A stretch of DNA of 64,000 bases from Rhabdophis nuchalis (taxonomy: Eukaryota > Chordata > Lepidosauria > Squamata > Natricidae). Positions 19,400-30,657 of the stretch are shown piece after piece. Positions within the stretch are counted from its first letter, which is position 1; each line of letters starts with the position of its first letter. The notes under the pieces were generated by a model that was given only the letters and a program-made list of their open reading frames with translations, did no database searches and was not told the origin of the DNA. The stretch covers positions 98,196,375-98,260,374 of the forward strand of contig CM077644.1 in the NCBI GenBank assembly GCA_039707465.1. Direction: 5' to 3'. Both the position numbers and the translations under genes were made by a program.

Positions 19400-21296
19400 C
19401 TTTATGACATGTTTATTTATTTATTTGTTGAATTTATATAACCGCACCCTCTCCCCGAAGGGACCTGGGGCGGTGCACAGGAAATTAAAACACACAATAT
19501 CACAATATAAATAATTAATACCAAATTAAATAAATTATCGCTGTGCTAAAATTTAAAATGTTAAAACATGATCCCATCTAAAACCCAATTAAAACAATTT
19601 ATGGTACAGACTGTAGGCTAGGTAAATAACTTAGGCCAAGCCGCCCTGATGGAACAAGAGTGTCTTTAATTTCTGGCGGAAGGTGTGGAGGTCCGTGTTT
19701 GTTCTAAGGTCAGGGGGTAGGCCATTCCAGAGGGTTGGGCCCACCACAGAGAAGGCCCTTCCCCTGGGCGTCGCCCACTGGCATTGCTTGGTGGACTGCA
19801 CCCGGAGAAGTCCCTCTTTGTGGGAGCGGATCGGCCGCAGGGATGTATGGGGTAGGATGCGGTCTCGCAGGTAGCTAGGTCCCGTGCCATGGAGCGCTTT
19901 AAAGATGGTAATCAACACCTTGACGCACACACGAAAGACCACAGGTAACCAGTGCAGCTCGCGCAGGAGCGGTGTTACATGGGAAAACCTGGACGTTCCC
20001 AAGATCGCCCGCGCGGCCGCATTCTGGACCAGCTGTAGTCTTTGGGTGCACCCCAAGGGGAGCCCCATGTAGAGAGCATTGCAGTAGTCCAGCCGGGATG
20101 TCACAAGCGCATGAGTGACTGTGCGAAGGGCATCCTGGTCCCATAAGGGACTCAACTGCCGCACCAGGCGTATCTGATGGAATGCCCCCCTGGCCACGGC
20201 CGTCACGTGATCTTGCATAGACAGCCGGATATCTAGGAGGATGCCTAAGTTGCGTGCCCGATCCACGGGGGCCAGATGTTCGTCTCCTATGGCCAGTGAT
20301 GGAATCAACTGGTTGTACCGGGAATCCAGAAACCACAGCCACTCGGTCTTGGATGGGTTGAGTTTGAGTCTGTTGCTTCCCATCCAGATCCGTACGGCTT
20401 CCAGACATTGGGACATTACTTCAACGGCATCGTTGGGGTGGTTTGGGGTAGAAAAGTACAGCTGCGTGTTGTCAGCGTAGATATGATACTCTACCCCAAA
20501 ACCACGGATGATCTCACCCAGCGGCTTCATGTATGTGTTGAACAGGAGCGGCGAGAGGACCGACCCCTGAGGCACCCCACAAGTGAGGGGTCTCGAGGTC
20601 AACCTCTGCCCTCCTGCCAACACAAATTGTGATCGACCGGAGAGGTAGGAGGAGAACCACCGTAAAACGGTGCCCCTCACCCCCAACCCCTCCAGCCGGT
20701 GCAATAGGATACCATGGTCGATGGTATCAAAAGCCACCGAGAGATCTAAAAGGACCAGGATGGAGGAACAACCCCCATCTCTGGCCCTCCAGAGATCATC
20801 CACCAATGCGACCAATGCTGTCTCAGTGCTGTGCCCGGGCCAGAAGCCGGACTGGCGCGGGTCCAGATAATCAATTTCCTCCAGGTGACAGGGAAACTGT
20901 TGTGCCACCACACTCTCAACAACCTTCGCTAGAAAGTGAAGGTTGGAGACTGGACGATAGTTTACCAACAATGCTGGGTCCAGGGAAGGCTTCTTGAGGA
21001 GGGGCCTCACCACCGCCTCTTTCAAGATGGCCGGCAAGAACCCCTCACTCAAAGAAGCGTTGACTAACTCCTGGAGCCAGCCTCATGTAACCTCCCAGGA
21101 TGCCAGTACAAGCCAGGAGGGACACGGGTCCAATAAACATGTTGTGGCTCTCAGTCACCCACGTAACCTGTCCATATCTTCGGAAGCAACAGAGCCAAAC
21201 TCCTCCCACAATGGTATCTCAAGACCAGCTTCCGACAATCCCTCTAGAGTCTAGACCAATCTCAGTGGAGATCAGCTCGTTCCGAATCTGAGCGAT
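19400..21296 (-). mobile_element. L2-type LINE, 5'-truncated, longest copy here
   Basis: Carries the RT and C-terminal region, a UTR with CGCCCCAGGTCCCTTCG, and an AAATA-repeat tail (plus strand TTTATTTATTTATTTG at 19412). It is inserted inside the retroelement bounded by the 17-bp duplication. Its C-terminus and UTR match about ten other fragments in this window. Confidence 0.85.
19631..21296 (-). pseudogene. L2/CR1-group LINE reverse transcriptase, 5'-truncated and catalytically damaged
   Basis: A 473-codon open frame (19631-21052) with upstream coding-like sequence broken by stops up to about 21296. The RT motifs run in order: NYRPVSNLHFLAKVVE, QSGFWPGHSTETALV, LVLLDLSVAFDTIDHGILL, LTCGVPQGSVLSPLLFN, then YHIYADNTQLYFS. 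The last should be YADD; the second catalytic Asp is Asn here, which should abolish polymerase activity. After the thumb, a C-terminal domain ends in LWNGLPPDLRT...LLFHQGGLA. The endonuclease domain is absent because of truncation. Family placement (L2 rather than classical CR1) is by motif recognition. Confidence 0.85.
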
Positions 21297-21801
21297 TTTA
21301 TTAAACTATATCCATTGTCATTTCATTATTATTGTTATAATTGATATTGATTAACGAAAAATCATTTACTATTTATATCCAACTTCCTCTTATCAAACTA
21401 ACACATTTTTGTCTCTTGTTGCCATTATTAATTATTTATTTAACATAACAATCTAAAAATTACTAAATTACTACTTATTAATTACAAAAGTTAACTAATT
21501 TTTTATTATCAACTTTCATATATCAACCTTTCAGATATCTTTCCAATAGCAATACAGTCTTATTTCTTTTGCCATTTGTGGTATTAATCTTCTATTTATT
21601 TCCTTAATAAAGTTTTTGTGGACTTCTCTCCACACCTGAGATCAGCAAAGCTTAATCTTTCTGTTCACTCTCTCTGCAGGACGGTTTAGGTCCGATTGGA
21701 CCGTCCACCGGCAAAAGTATTGGCGGAAGTCTCATAGCACCGAGACCGCACGTCCATTCCATAGCAACGTTGGCTCCTCCTCTGGGATTCCAATACTTCT
21801 T

Positions 21802-23828
21802 AATTCCTCTCCCATCTTTTTATAGTTTCAGGGGAAAAAAACAAGGGACAGCTACAGTAAGTAAAGTAAGATCCTCGTCCATCTATGGTTAGGTTTGACT
21901 GCAGCCTGCTTTGGAAGCAAGTTGCTAGAACAGTTACTAGAACAAATAACAAAGTGGCTGGTTAAAGCTCAATTGGCTGAGGGTCAACTGGATTGTAGGG
22001 GGACTGGGGGACAATCGGAGGTTACCTTCTTTTCACTCTTGGGAGCTATACTGTAGAGATGACCAGGCAGAGTTTGAGCATCATCAGCCTTGAGACCTTT
22101 TGCACCCACAAGAGATCTAAGTCCAGCCCCATCTTGAATTCCATTGATTCTTATCTATAGCCAATTTGCTTTGACCAGTTCAGATTCTTGCAGAGAGCTC
22201 TAGGATACAATAAACCAATATATTCATTTGAATTGTCTGGACTACTGATTTCCTGCACTTGATATATACAAGAGAGGCTTTCTAAGCAAATTCCTGTGGG
22301 AAGAAGTCCCAGTGATACTAAAAAAGGATGGTAAAAATAAAAGCTATTTAGCACTGCTTTATTCTAATCCTGTAGTATGTATATATGTATTCCCAGTCTA
22401 CAAATCTGGTATTCCTGGAGGAATGTACAAGCCAGGATTCATTCTGCTTCATTACCCAGCCCAGATGAGTTTGATTGGCTACTCTCACCTTCGAATTACA
22501 TCTTCTGATGGTGAGCTGGGGAAATGCTAGATTTTTAAGCTGTTTGTATGTTATTATGCCATATTGTTGTTTTTTCTAAGCGTGATGTCTGAATGAGGTT
22601 ATAATGTAAATCAATAGAAGCATTCTACATGAGCTTACTATTTTTACAGTCATATTTAGTGCTCTTTTGCAACTGATCCCCTTAGAAAATTATTGCACTT
22701 CTATTAAAATGGACAGATTCTCTTTAGAAGTGATGCCAATTTCGTATGGATGCCACAGAGTCTCTCTATAGATGTACTCTATGTTTCACGAGGATTACCA
22801 GATTGCTGAAGTTATTATAAGATCCCAAAGACTTCCTAGATGGCAGCAGTTGAAGAATATGTTGTACTTTGCCTTTTGTTTATGTTGAGAATCAGCTGAG
22901 ATTTAAAAAAAAAAACCCATGGCATTTTAATCAACACAACACCGACAGGTTTAAATAGAAAATAAAATAATAGGTATGTAGGTGGGACAACAATGAGGAT
23001 TTATCATTCACGTTGCCAGTAGTAAGCTAATCCATGCTTTATACAATCATCATCACCGCAATGGAAAATGATAAAAGATTCTGCGATTTGATGTCTTCCA
23101 GGCCATACTTCATAATTTTATTTTCCTTTGTGGTTCACGAGTAGAAATAAACAGCATGAAGTTCAATGGGTGTCCTCCTTAGGGCCTAAGGTCAACAATA
23201 ATGGAAAGCTATTTTCCAATACTGTAAAGAAATTGAAAGGCTGCTCCTATCTTTCAAACCAAAAAGGATTACCCAAGGGAGATTCAGAAGTAATACTAAA
23301 GATCATGCCATGAGAATTCTAAGAGTCAATAGAGGTAGGTTCACACTGGGGCAGCTGAGCAGTAAAGCTCAGATTTTGCTTGATTGAAACACTTGAGAGT
23401 TATGAATGGAGTGCTGGTGTGTTAAAATGTGGGTATCCCCTCTTACAATGGACTACAATTGTTATTAGTTCCACAACCTTGCTGAGAAATCCTTGGTTCT
23501 GAAAATTGTCTTTCTCAAATGGAAATTGCATCACATAGTTGAACTTCCAACCGTCTAAAGCCAAGGTTGTGATTCAGACTATTAATCAACATTTTCTATA
23601 TTACTTGTTGGCTCCATTTTCCATTTAACTTTAAGAGCCTGAAATTCTTCCTGCATTTGGTCCTCTGTTTTCATGATTCTCAGAGACGTCTTATCCAAAT
23701 ATGAGGACATTTTCTCAACTTTAAATAGGAACTCTTTAAACAGCATGATAGTAGATGCAGAAATTTGCATAAAGTCAATTAATCATCCTATATTAAAACC
23801 AGTATTAAATTTCATGTTCACATATACA
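21802..23828. other. Unassigned sequence
   Basis: About 2 kb with no supported gene or named repeat; short frames only. Confidence 0.45.
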
Positions 23829-24195
23829 CTATAAAGGTAAAGGTTCCCCTTGCACATATGTGCTAGTCATTCCTGACTCTAGGGGGTACTGCTCATCTCT
23901 GTTTCAAAGTCAAAGAGCCAGCGCTGTCCAAAGATGTTCTCCATGGTCATGTGGCCGGCATGACTAAATGCTGAAGACACACGGAACGCTGTTACCGTCC
24001 CACCAAAGATGGTTCCTATTTTTCCACTTGTATTTTTACATGCTTTTGAACTGCTAGGTTGGCAGAAGCTGGGACGAATAACAGGAACTCACTCTGTTAA
24101 GTGGTGCTAGGGATTCAAACCGCCAAACTGCCAACTTTTCCTATTGGCAAGCTCAGCATCTTAGTCACTGAGCCACTGAGCCACTGAGCCTCAAA
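23829..24195 (-). mobile_element. Sauria-type SINE, reverse copy
   Basis: On the minus strand: tRNA-like head GGCTCAGTGGCTCAGTGACT, B-box-like GGTTTGAATCCCTAGC, the unique middle (CCAACCTAGCAGTTCAAAAG), then a tail with CATATGTGCAAGGGGAACC. This matches the plus-strand copy at 37655. The 3' part of such SINEs derives from Bov-B, which would mobilise them. The head carries a small tandem duplication (GAGCCACT repeated near 24170-24190). Confidence 0.8.
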
Positions 24196-25904
24196 TATAC
24201 ACTACACTACCTGTAGAGCTTATTTATGAAATGCAGTCATTATGCATTTGCAGAAAAGGATTGGTGCAGACTGATGTACTATAGAATAATCATTCCAAAG
24301 GATTGATATTGAATTAGCTATTGCTGTGTCTCAAGTACATTAATTGCAGAACTATCAATTCAAATGTATCAAAAATGCAAAGAAAATCCTGAACTTTATT
24401 TGGAAAAGCATCACAAGTAGTAACAGCATCACAATATTCCTAATTATTTGAATGATTGCATCCTCTTCCCCTTCTGAGGATTCCTTAAAATGGCAAATTA
24501 CGATTGATTAAGAACGTCAATATTTCTAATTACCTTTTGGAGTCTTAGTCATTTTCACAATATAATGCAGTGAGTTAGGTCATAATTACTTGTTTTTGCA
24601 GATGGAGAACCGATGGTAAAACTATCATCATTTTGCACAGGGACCTTTAATGAAGTGAATAATAACTTGGAATCCAAAACCACATTTTCCAGACTTAATT
24701 CCAACAACCTGTCCAATAGGGGACTTGTGGTACATATGGTGGATTGTTGCTCCAGGTGCTTTGTGAGATACCAACTTCCCTTGTATCATCTGTTCTTGCA
24801 GCCACCCACTGCCAGTAATATGCTGACTTAAAGTATTGCCAGCCGTGCATATTTCGAATTTGGGTTTTGATGTTAACATTGCCTTGGTTAATGCACCGAA
24901 GCTTAAGATGCAACAGCTGCTGCTGGTTGGGTTTGGTTCCGAGCCAAAGAGTTCAGCAACAACCTCAACAACACTGCGATAGAACTGTTTCCATAATTTG
25001 ATATTCAGTGTCGATGATCTCTGACTGTGGCTATCACGGAATTTCAGTGCTATAATGAAAGCTCTCCAAAGACAGAAAAAAAGCAGACTATTCACTGCAG
25101 GGTTGGGAAATTCCTCTCTAATACTAGAGATCAAAGTAGGAAAGCAAAGATGCCCATGAGCATGGAGTTACTTCTCGTATTGTTAGCAAAATTTGATGCG
25201 GTCCATCTGTGGAACATTTTCTAAGTCTAAGGAGAGCAAACAATAAGATTTTCATTGGTACTTTCCAAAAGTATCTATGTTGCTCTGTGTTTTGAGCAAG
25301 ATGTATGCCTTAACACACTGATATAAAAATCTTGTTGCTGTAAATATGAGACGCACCATAAGAAAGTAGCATATTGTTCTCACAATAGAGAGAATTGGAT
25401 TAAAATAATAAAAGTTATCTTGTTAGCATTGGATTGAAGTTCTAATCAAATAGTTTCATTACAGTTTATACCAAGATGATGCTTGAGTATAGACTTTAGA
25501 AATTGGTTAATTCAATTCTATTAATGAGCTAACTACAAGAGGAAGAGATGGGCAGAGAAATACAGAAGCACTGAAAGTACATTTATTATATCATCATATG
25601 CTATATATTGTCCTATATAGGACAAGACAGAATTGAAGATCAAAATGTAATGATGACATTTGAAATGTTGTGAAAAAGGTTTGCATCATTTGCAAGTTAG
25701 AACAAAGAGAGGATGAGGAAATGGAAGAATATATATGGCTGTAAACCTACTTCTAGCAAAAATGTGGATTAGGGTAGGACTATTGGTTCTTGGGTGCAAA
25801 AATATAGACAGTCACTAGAAGGTGTCAAAGAAGTACAAAGTGAGCCAATGCTGATTGCATTGAGAATGAACATAACCTCTGTCTTCTTTCTTCAGAGAAT
25901 GTAA
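24196..25904. other. Unassigned sequence with a 168-codon minus frame
   Basis: A minus-strand frame at 24628-25134 has 168 codons. It shows no motif I recognise, but sits downstream (on the minus strand) of the decayed RT at 25909-26790 and could be remnants of the same element. No RNA gene or tandem repeat seen. Confidence 0.35.
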
Positions 25905-25908
25905 TTGA

Positions 25909-26790
25909 TTACCATAATGAAGAGGGGAGGGGAGAGTGGATCCTCTTGTCTAACTCCTTATCCACATTTAATAAAAACATTCTCCAGTTGTACAAAAGAG
26001 CCTTCATAAAATGTTGTAGATAGTTGGTAATAGATAAAGGCAGGCCAGCACAAAGGTAGCCATATGAAGAAGTATGTGAGGGGACACTGTGTGGAAAAAC
26101 TCCACTGTTTATTTTGGAAAAATCCAGAAATAGCATTGTAGTAGGTGCTGGCTGATTGTGGATCTCCTTCAAAATTGAGTCAAGCAGTATAGTGGCTTGA
26201 AGGCATTCATCACTTTTAAGAAAAACGTCCTGTAGAGGGGAGAGATCAAGATTGTTGTGAGCCAGAATCTTATGCACTGTACAAAGAATGGTAGAAACAA
26301 TCCTTTAAGGCTTAAATTCATCTGGATCAGAAAAGTTCTCTGTCTGAGATAAAAGTGACTCGTGAATGAGCCACATAGTTAGGTGGTCCCTTGATGTCCA
26401 GTAACAAATTGCAATAAGCAGCCAATTAAGGTGGATGCCTTGTGATCAATTCAGAAGCCAAAATCCTGTCCAGGCTGTCGCACTAGAGTCCATGTCCTGC
26501 AAAGCTGCAGTAACTTCAGACAGAGTAATGATCTCAAGATCCAATCTGAGTCAGTCACCAGGACCAGAGGTTTGGGTAAATGGATTGGATCTTGCAACAT
26601 TATCCTGTGACACATACATTTGCCTTCATTCGTAATTATCTCAGGACATAAGAACATAGATGGCTGGTTAGGAGATTCCAAATCAAGGGCATTTGGAGTC
26701 TCAAAAATGTTTGACCAATATTGAGTCATTCTGCACACCAAGTCCTTACAACCATGATAGTCTCTTCTCCATTGTCCAGAAAACATGCAG
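25909..26790 (-). pseudogene. Decayed LINE reverse transcriptase, possibly R2/NeSL/R4 group
   Basis: Two minus-strand pieces in order: an upstream piece with MTQYWSNIFETPNALDLE (26451-26786), then FHKILAH-like MHKILAHNNLDL followed by LLDSILKEI and TTMLFLDFSKINSGVF (25909-26277). The last fits RT motif A (LDxSKAFD) with the key Asp region altered, and HKILA preceding it is typical of R2-like RTs. Stops and frameshifts separate the pieces. The relic may extend from about 24600 to 27700. Inactive; group placement tentative. Confidence 0.45.
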
Positions 26791-27769
26791 GAAGCTGCAT
26801 CATTTCATTAGTTCATAGGATAGTCATATAGTTAAATCTATGTATCTGCTTGCTGGACAGTGTGAAATAGTCTTTTGATGATGTTGATGAGTGGTCAGTC
26901 TCCATTTATAAGTGGACCATTGTTTAGCATTGCCATCCAAAAGTTTATAACTTTGTTGCAGAGTTCATGTTAGAGGTGCTAGTGATGTATAATAGGATTT
27001 CAATCCCTAGTTTAGGTTCTTGAAGATATTGAGTCACATAATCCAGAATATTATTTATCCATTGGTATGTTGGGTCAAGTAGAGTAACAAGGGCAGCAGC
27101 TGAGCAGAATTTGGATTATAAGGTTGTATTGGAAAGGACTATTGGAGGTGTTGAAAGAAGGTTCTTGATTGCCTCATCATAATGACCAAGAAATAATTCA
27201 TCCACCAATGGGAATAGCTCCTTCTTGAGCATTCATGTCAGAGCTGATCTGGGTGCTAAACTAGTTTTCTGTCATCTTCTTTGGATCATACCAGTTTTCT
27301 AATTGGTAAAGCTGATATGCATTTAGCATTAGGTTCTGTTGGTTGGTGGTAGAATTGTGCATGCCAAGGCTCCATTTGGAGGGAAACCACATATCACAAA
27401 AGCCATGATAATGATCCAAGGTGGAGATTCCATCAGTTGAAGCATCACCCCATTCTGCACATTCCCATTTCTGCTGTTGTCCTAGATGCCCTCAAGATTT
27501 CTTCATGTGTCTGGAAAAAATATCTGCTGCAAACTCCACCTAGGCATCAGAAAAGGCCAGTAAATCCTCGGCTCCATCCATTCATTCTGCCTCCACCTCA
27601 AATAGAGACTATAGGGTCATTAAAGTAAAAGTCTAGTAATGGATATCCTTCATATAGCAACTCCCAATTCCATCAAATATTTCCAGTTTTTATTGACTCC
27701 ATGGCATAGCTAATTAGTAAGCAAGCTCTGTACACCTCCTGTTTTTGTGGTTTAAAAAGCTTTGTATAT

Positions 27770-27998
27770 TGTTGTTGCTTTTAGTTGCAAAGTCATGTCT
27801 GACCCACCGTGAGCCCATGGACAACATTCCTCCAGGCCTTCCGGTCCTCTACCATCCTCTGGAGTCCATTTAAACACATGCCTACTGCTTCAGTGACTCC
27901 ATCCAGCCACCTCATTCTTTGTCGTCCCTTTCTTCTTTTGCCCTCAATCTTTCCCAGCATTAGACTCTTCTCCAGCGAGTCTTTGCATATTACACTAA
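27770..27998 (-). mobile_element. Bov-B 3' fragment, reverse copy
   Basis: Plus strand reads GCAAAGTCATGTCTGACCC, then CATGGACAACATTCCTCCAG, then CTGGAGTCCATTTAAACACA, the reversed 3'-terminal region of squamate Bov-B as I recognise it. Worn and non-coding. Confidence 0.6.
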
Positions 27999-29950
27999 AC
28001 TAAATCACAATGCTATTATCTAAGCTTCAGCATAAAATATGAAGGTATGGCAGAAAATACAGGCTAACATATTGACAAGTAGTTTAATATGAATGTTTTA
28101 TCCTGGGCAGTAGCTCAAAGCCACATTTCACTGAATTGTTTAGCTAATGTAGTGCCATGCATGAGATTCCCACCAAGCAAAGATACACAAAATGATCTAC
28201 ACAAAAACAGGTTTTGTATCTAATTTTAGTAACTTTTGTCTTAGAGACCAAATACTAGCTTGCAGTCATTCGCTCCCAACAAAATTCGTAGCCAAGTCAT
28301 GTTCAGAGATATTTTATCTCCAAAAACAATCCAAAGGTGTTCTCACTCTGTCCTCAATAAATTTGAACAGATGCTGTTCTGAGGCCATCAGAGCTAATCA
28401 CCAACACCACATCCTGGACCAATACATTCTATAAAATAGTCATATGTGGTAGGAAAGGCCTCCTCTTGACCTCCTATTCTTATGACTGGTATTGCGGGAT
28501 TGTATTTAGATTATTACTAAGAAACAGCAGCACTCTGACCTAAGCCATTTAAGGAATAGAGCTTTAGACAAAGTCAACTTATGCTCTATTCCTTCATTTA
28601 AAGCTCATCATTTCAAAGAAAACCATTACATTTCTGGCTCAATTTTCTTGTTCTGTTATAATAAGTGAAGGTCAAGGTTTCAGTTTGAGTGATGTACTTC
28701 ATAACTTCTTCACTGGACTTAAATTGATTTCTAAAATAACAAGAACTGTTGACTGAGCAGTTTCAAACTTTGTGCAAAAATTAAACTTAAGGTGAGTTGC
28801 TTCATCTGAAGTAGTAACGAGTTCAGGAAAGCTAATGAGACCTCCCTCCTCCCCCACCCCTCTCTCTCTTTAAGTACATCAAGCAGAAAATATAAAAAAA
28901 TATTACTGTGGCAAAATGGAGTTAATAGAAATAGAAGTTACAGCTGCTTTTGGTCCAGTCCTTGACTACATTATAAATCAGGATAACGTGCTACTGATCT
29001 GCTGTATTTCATTCACCATAATTTTTACCTGTGATATTTCAATGACATCCTGCATGCTTCGGGTCATCTGAATAAATTCATCATAGCTAAGCAATGTGTT
29101 AGTGTATGTGTGTGTGTGTGTATTTGGTAATAGCATAGACTGGAGTCTTCAATGCAAGATGGGGAGGGGGCAATAGACACAAGAATTTTGTTTGGGTTTT
29201 TATGTTACAAAATGAATATTTATTTTCTCTCTGCATTTGCTTAACTGCCCATAAACAAGTCAAGTTTAGAACATTGTCCCACTGAGATTTCTGTTCTGGA
29301 TAGGGTTTTGGATAGCCCAGCTGAGATGTTAATAGTGTGAATGGATTATTTGTATAGAAAGGAGAGGAGACTACATAAGTAGCCTTGTCTTAACTCAATC
29401 ACACCATTCTTGCTACATCATGGTTGCCACAGTCCCTGTAACCTCTGAGGTGCAATATGGACAATTCTGAATCCTGCCAGAAGCCTTCCATGAGTATCAT
29501 TATTCTGAGCCCCTTTTACAAATCAGTTCTTGCTTCTCATGAGTTACATCTGAAGATGACCCTGTTACTAGAAGCCGAACTGTTAGGTGCATAGGAAAAG
29601 TATTTATTCTGCTGTGGAATTTGGTGTCTAAGGTTTTGACGCTCTCTCCTAGCTTTTATAAAAGCGGTCAAGAAGATATATTCTTGATAGTCTTTAATAA
29701 TGTATTTCTACTTTGGTTTTGGTTTTAACAGCTTTCATTTTGATCTATTTTATTCTCTGTGTTTCTTATTGTTTAATCTGCCTTGAATGTTAAAGTAAAC
29801 AGAAAGATCCAATAAAGATTTTTTTTTTTTAAATCACATCTTACAGTTTCAATCTTCAGTTCTGTCTTCAAACATCCATTTTGGCATTTCCAAGTTCCTT
29901 TTCTTTCTTCCTCCTTTCAGTTTTTCTGTGTCTACTGTATATATTGTTTT
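27999..29950. other. Unassigned sequence
   Basis: Nearly 2 kb with a short (GT)n run near 29107 and a T-run at 29820-29830. No supported gene. Confidence 0.45.
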
Positions 29951-30151
29951 CAGTGGTAAAATTCAATTTTTTTTAATACCAATTCTGTGGGCATGACTTG
30001 GTGGGTGTGGCAGGGGAAGGATACTGCAAAATCTCCATTCCCTCCCCACTCTGGGGCCAGCCAGAGCTGGTATTTGCCAGTTCTCCGAACTACTCAAAAT
30101 TTCCACTACCGGTTCTCCAGAAACTGTCAGAACCTGCTGTATTTCACCCCT
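29950..30151. mobile_element. hAT-like MITE, CAGTGGTGGG family, reversed
   Basis: From TTCAGTGGTAAAATTCAA to TATTTCACCCCTG, with GTGGGTGTGGCAGGGG and the CTCAAAATTTCCACTACCGG motif in reverse order relative to 15545. No clear target duplication. Confidence 0.7.
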
Positions 30152-30384
30152 GCTCCCCACTGAGAATTTGGCTCATGGATGGAAAAGGAGAGGGTTGGGC
30201 ATTAAGTGTTAGTTAAGTCTCCATTTCTACAAAGTACCAGGACTTGTTTTTCCCTGTAAATATTTAATTATCAAGCATTGAGTACCAGGTTCCAGGGCTG
30301 AATTCCTACATATCTTCATTTCAGTTGTGTCGATTGCCTTCTGTTTGTCATTATAGAGCCAAGTCTGATTATTTGGTTTGTCTT

Positions 30385-30657
30385 CAAACAGACCTCCGCC
30401 TGTTCCGCCGTCTTAAAACTTACTTATTCCAACAAGCCGGCCTAGCATAACCCCGTTTCTGATTTTATAGGGATAATTTTAAATTTTAGAGTGTTAGTAT
30501 TTTAGCACAGGGAATTATTTAATTAGTTTTTAAATTTTTGGATTTTGTACTGTGTATGTTTTTTTAATGATGCCTGTGCGCCACCCTGGGTCCTTTTTTA
30601 GGAGAAGGGCGGGGTATAAATTTAATAAAATAAATAAAATAAAATAAATAAAATGTG
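30385..30657 (+). mobile_element. L2-type LINE 3' end
   Basis: Starts within the last codons (CAGACCTCCGCC; CTTATTCCAACAAGCCGGCC), then the UTR with GCCACCCTGGGTCC and GGGCGGGGTATAAATTTAA, and an AAAT-repeat tail. Confidence 0.85.

Larger units (their letters stand above)
19081..21784 (-). mobile_element. Retroelement of unclear class with 17-bp target duplication
   Basis: The flanks GGATTCCAATACTTCTT at 19064-19080 and 21785-21801 are identical over 17 bp, so everything between them entered by target-primed insertion. On the minus strand it begins with a GC-rich leader (AGAGGAGGAGCCAACG), turns AT-rich, and ends in an A-rich tail (plus strand T-run at 19079-19086). After removing the L2-type insertion (about 19400-21296), only about 800 bp remain, without an ORF of note. 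It resembles an L1 leader joined to a 3' end, that is an internally deleted, non-autonomous copy. Confidence 0.6.

Noticed and set aside
20241..20997. Plus-strand frames of up to 122 codons
   Set aside because: Antisense shadows of the L2-type reverse transcriptase.
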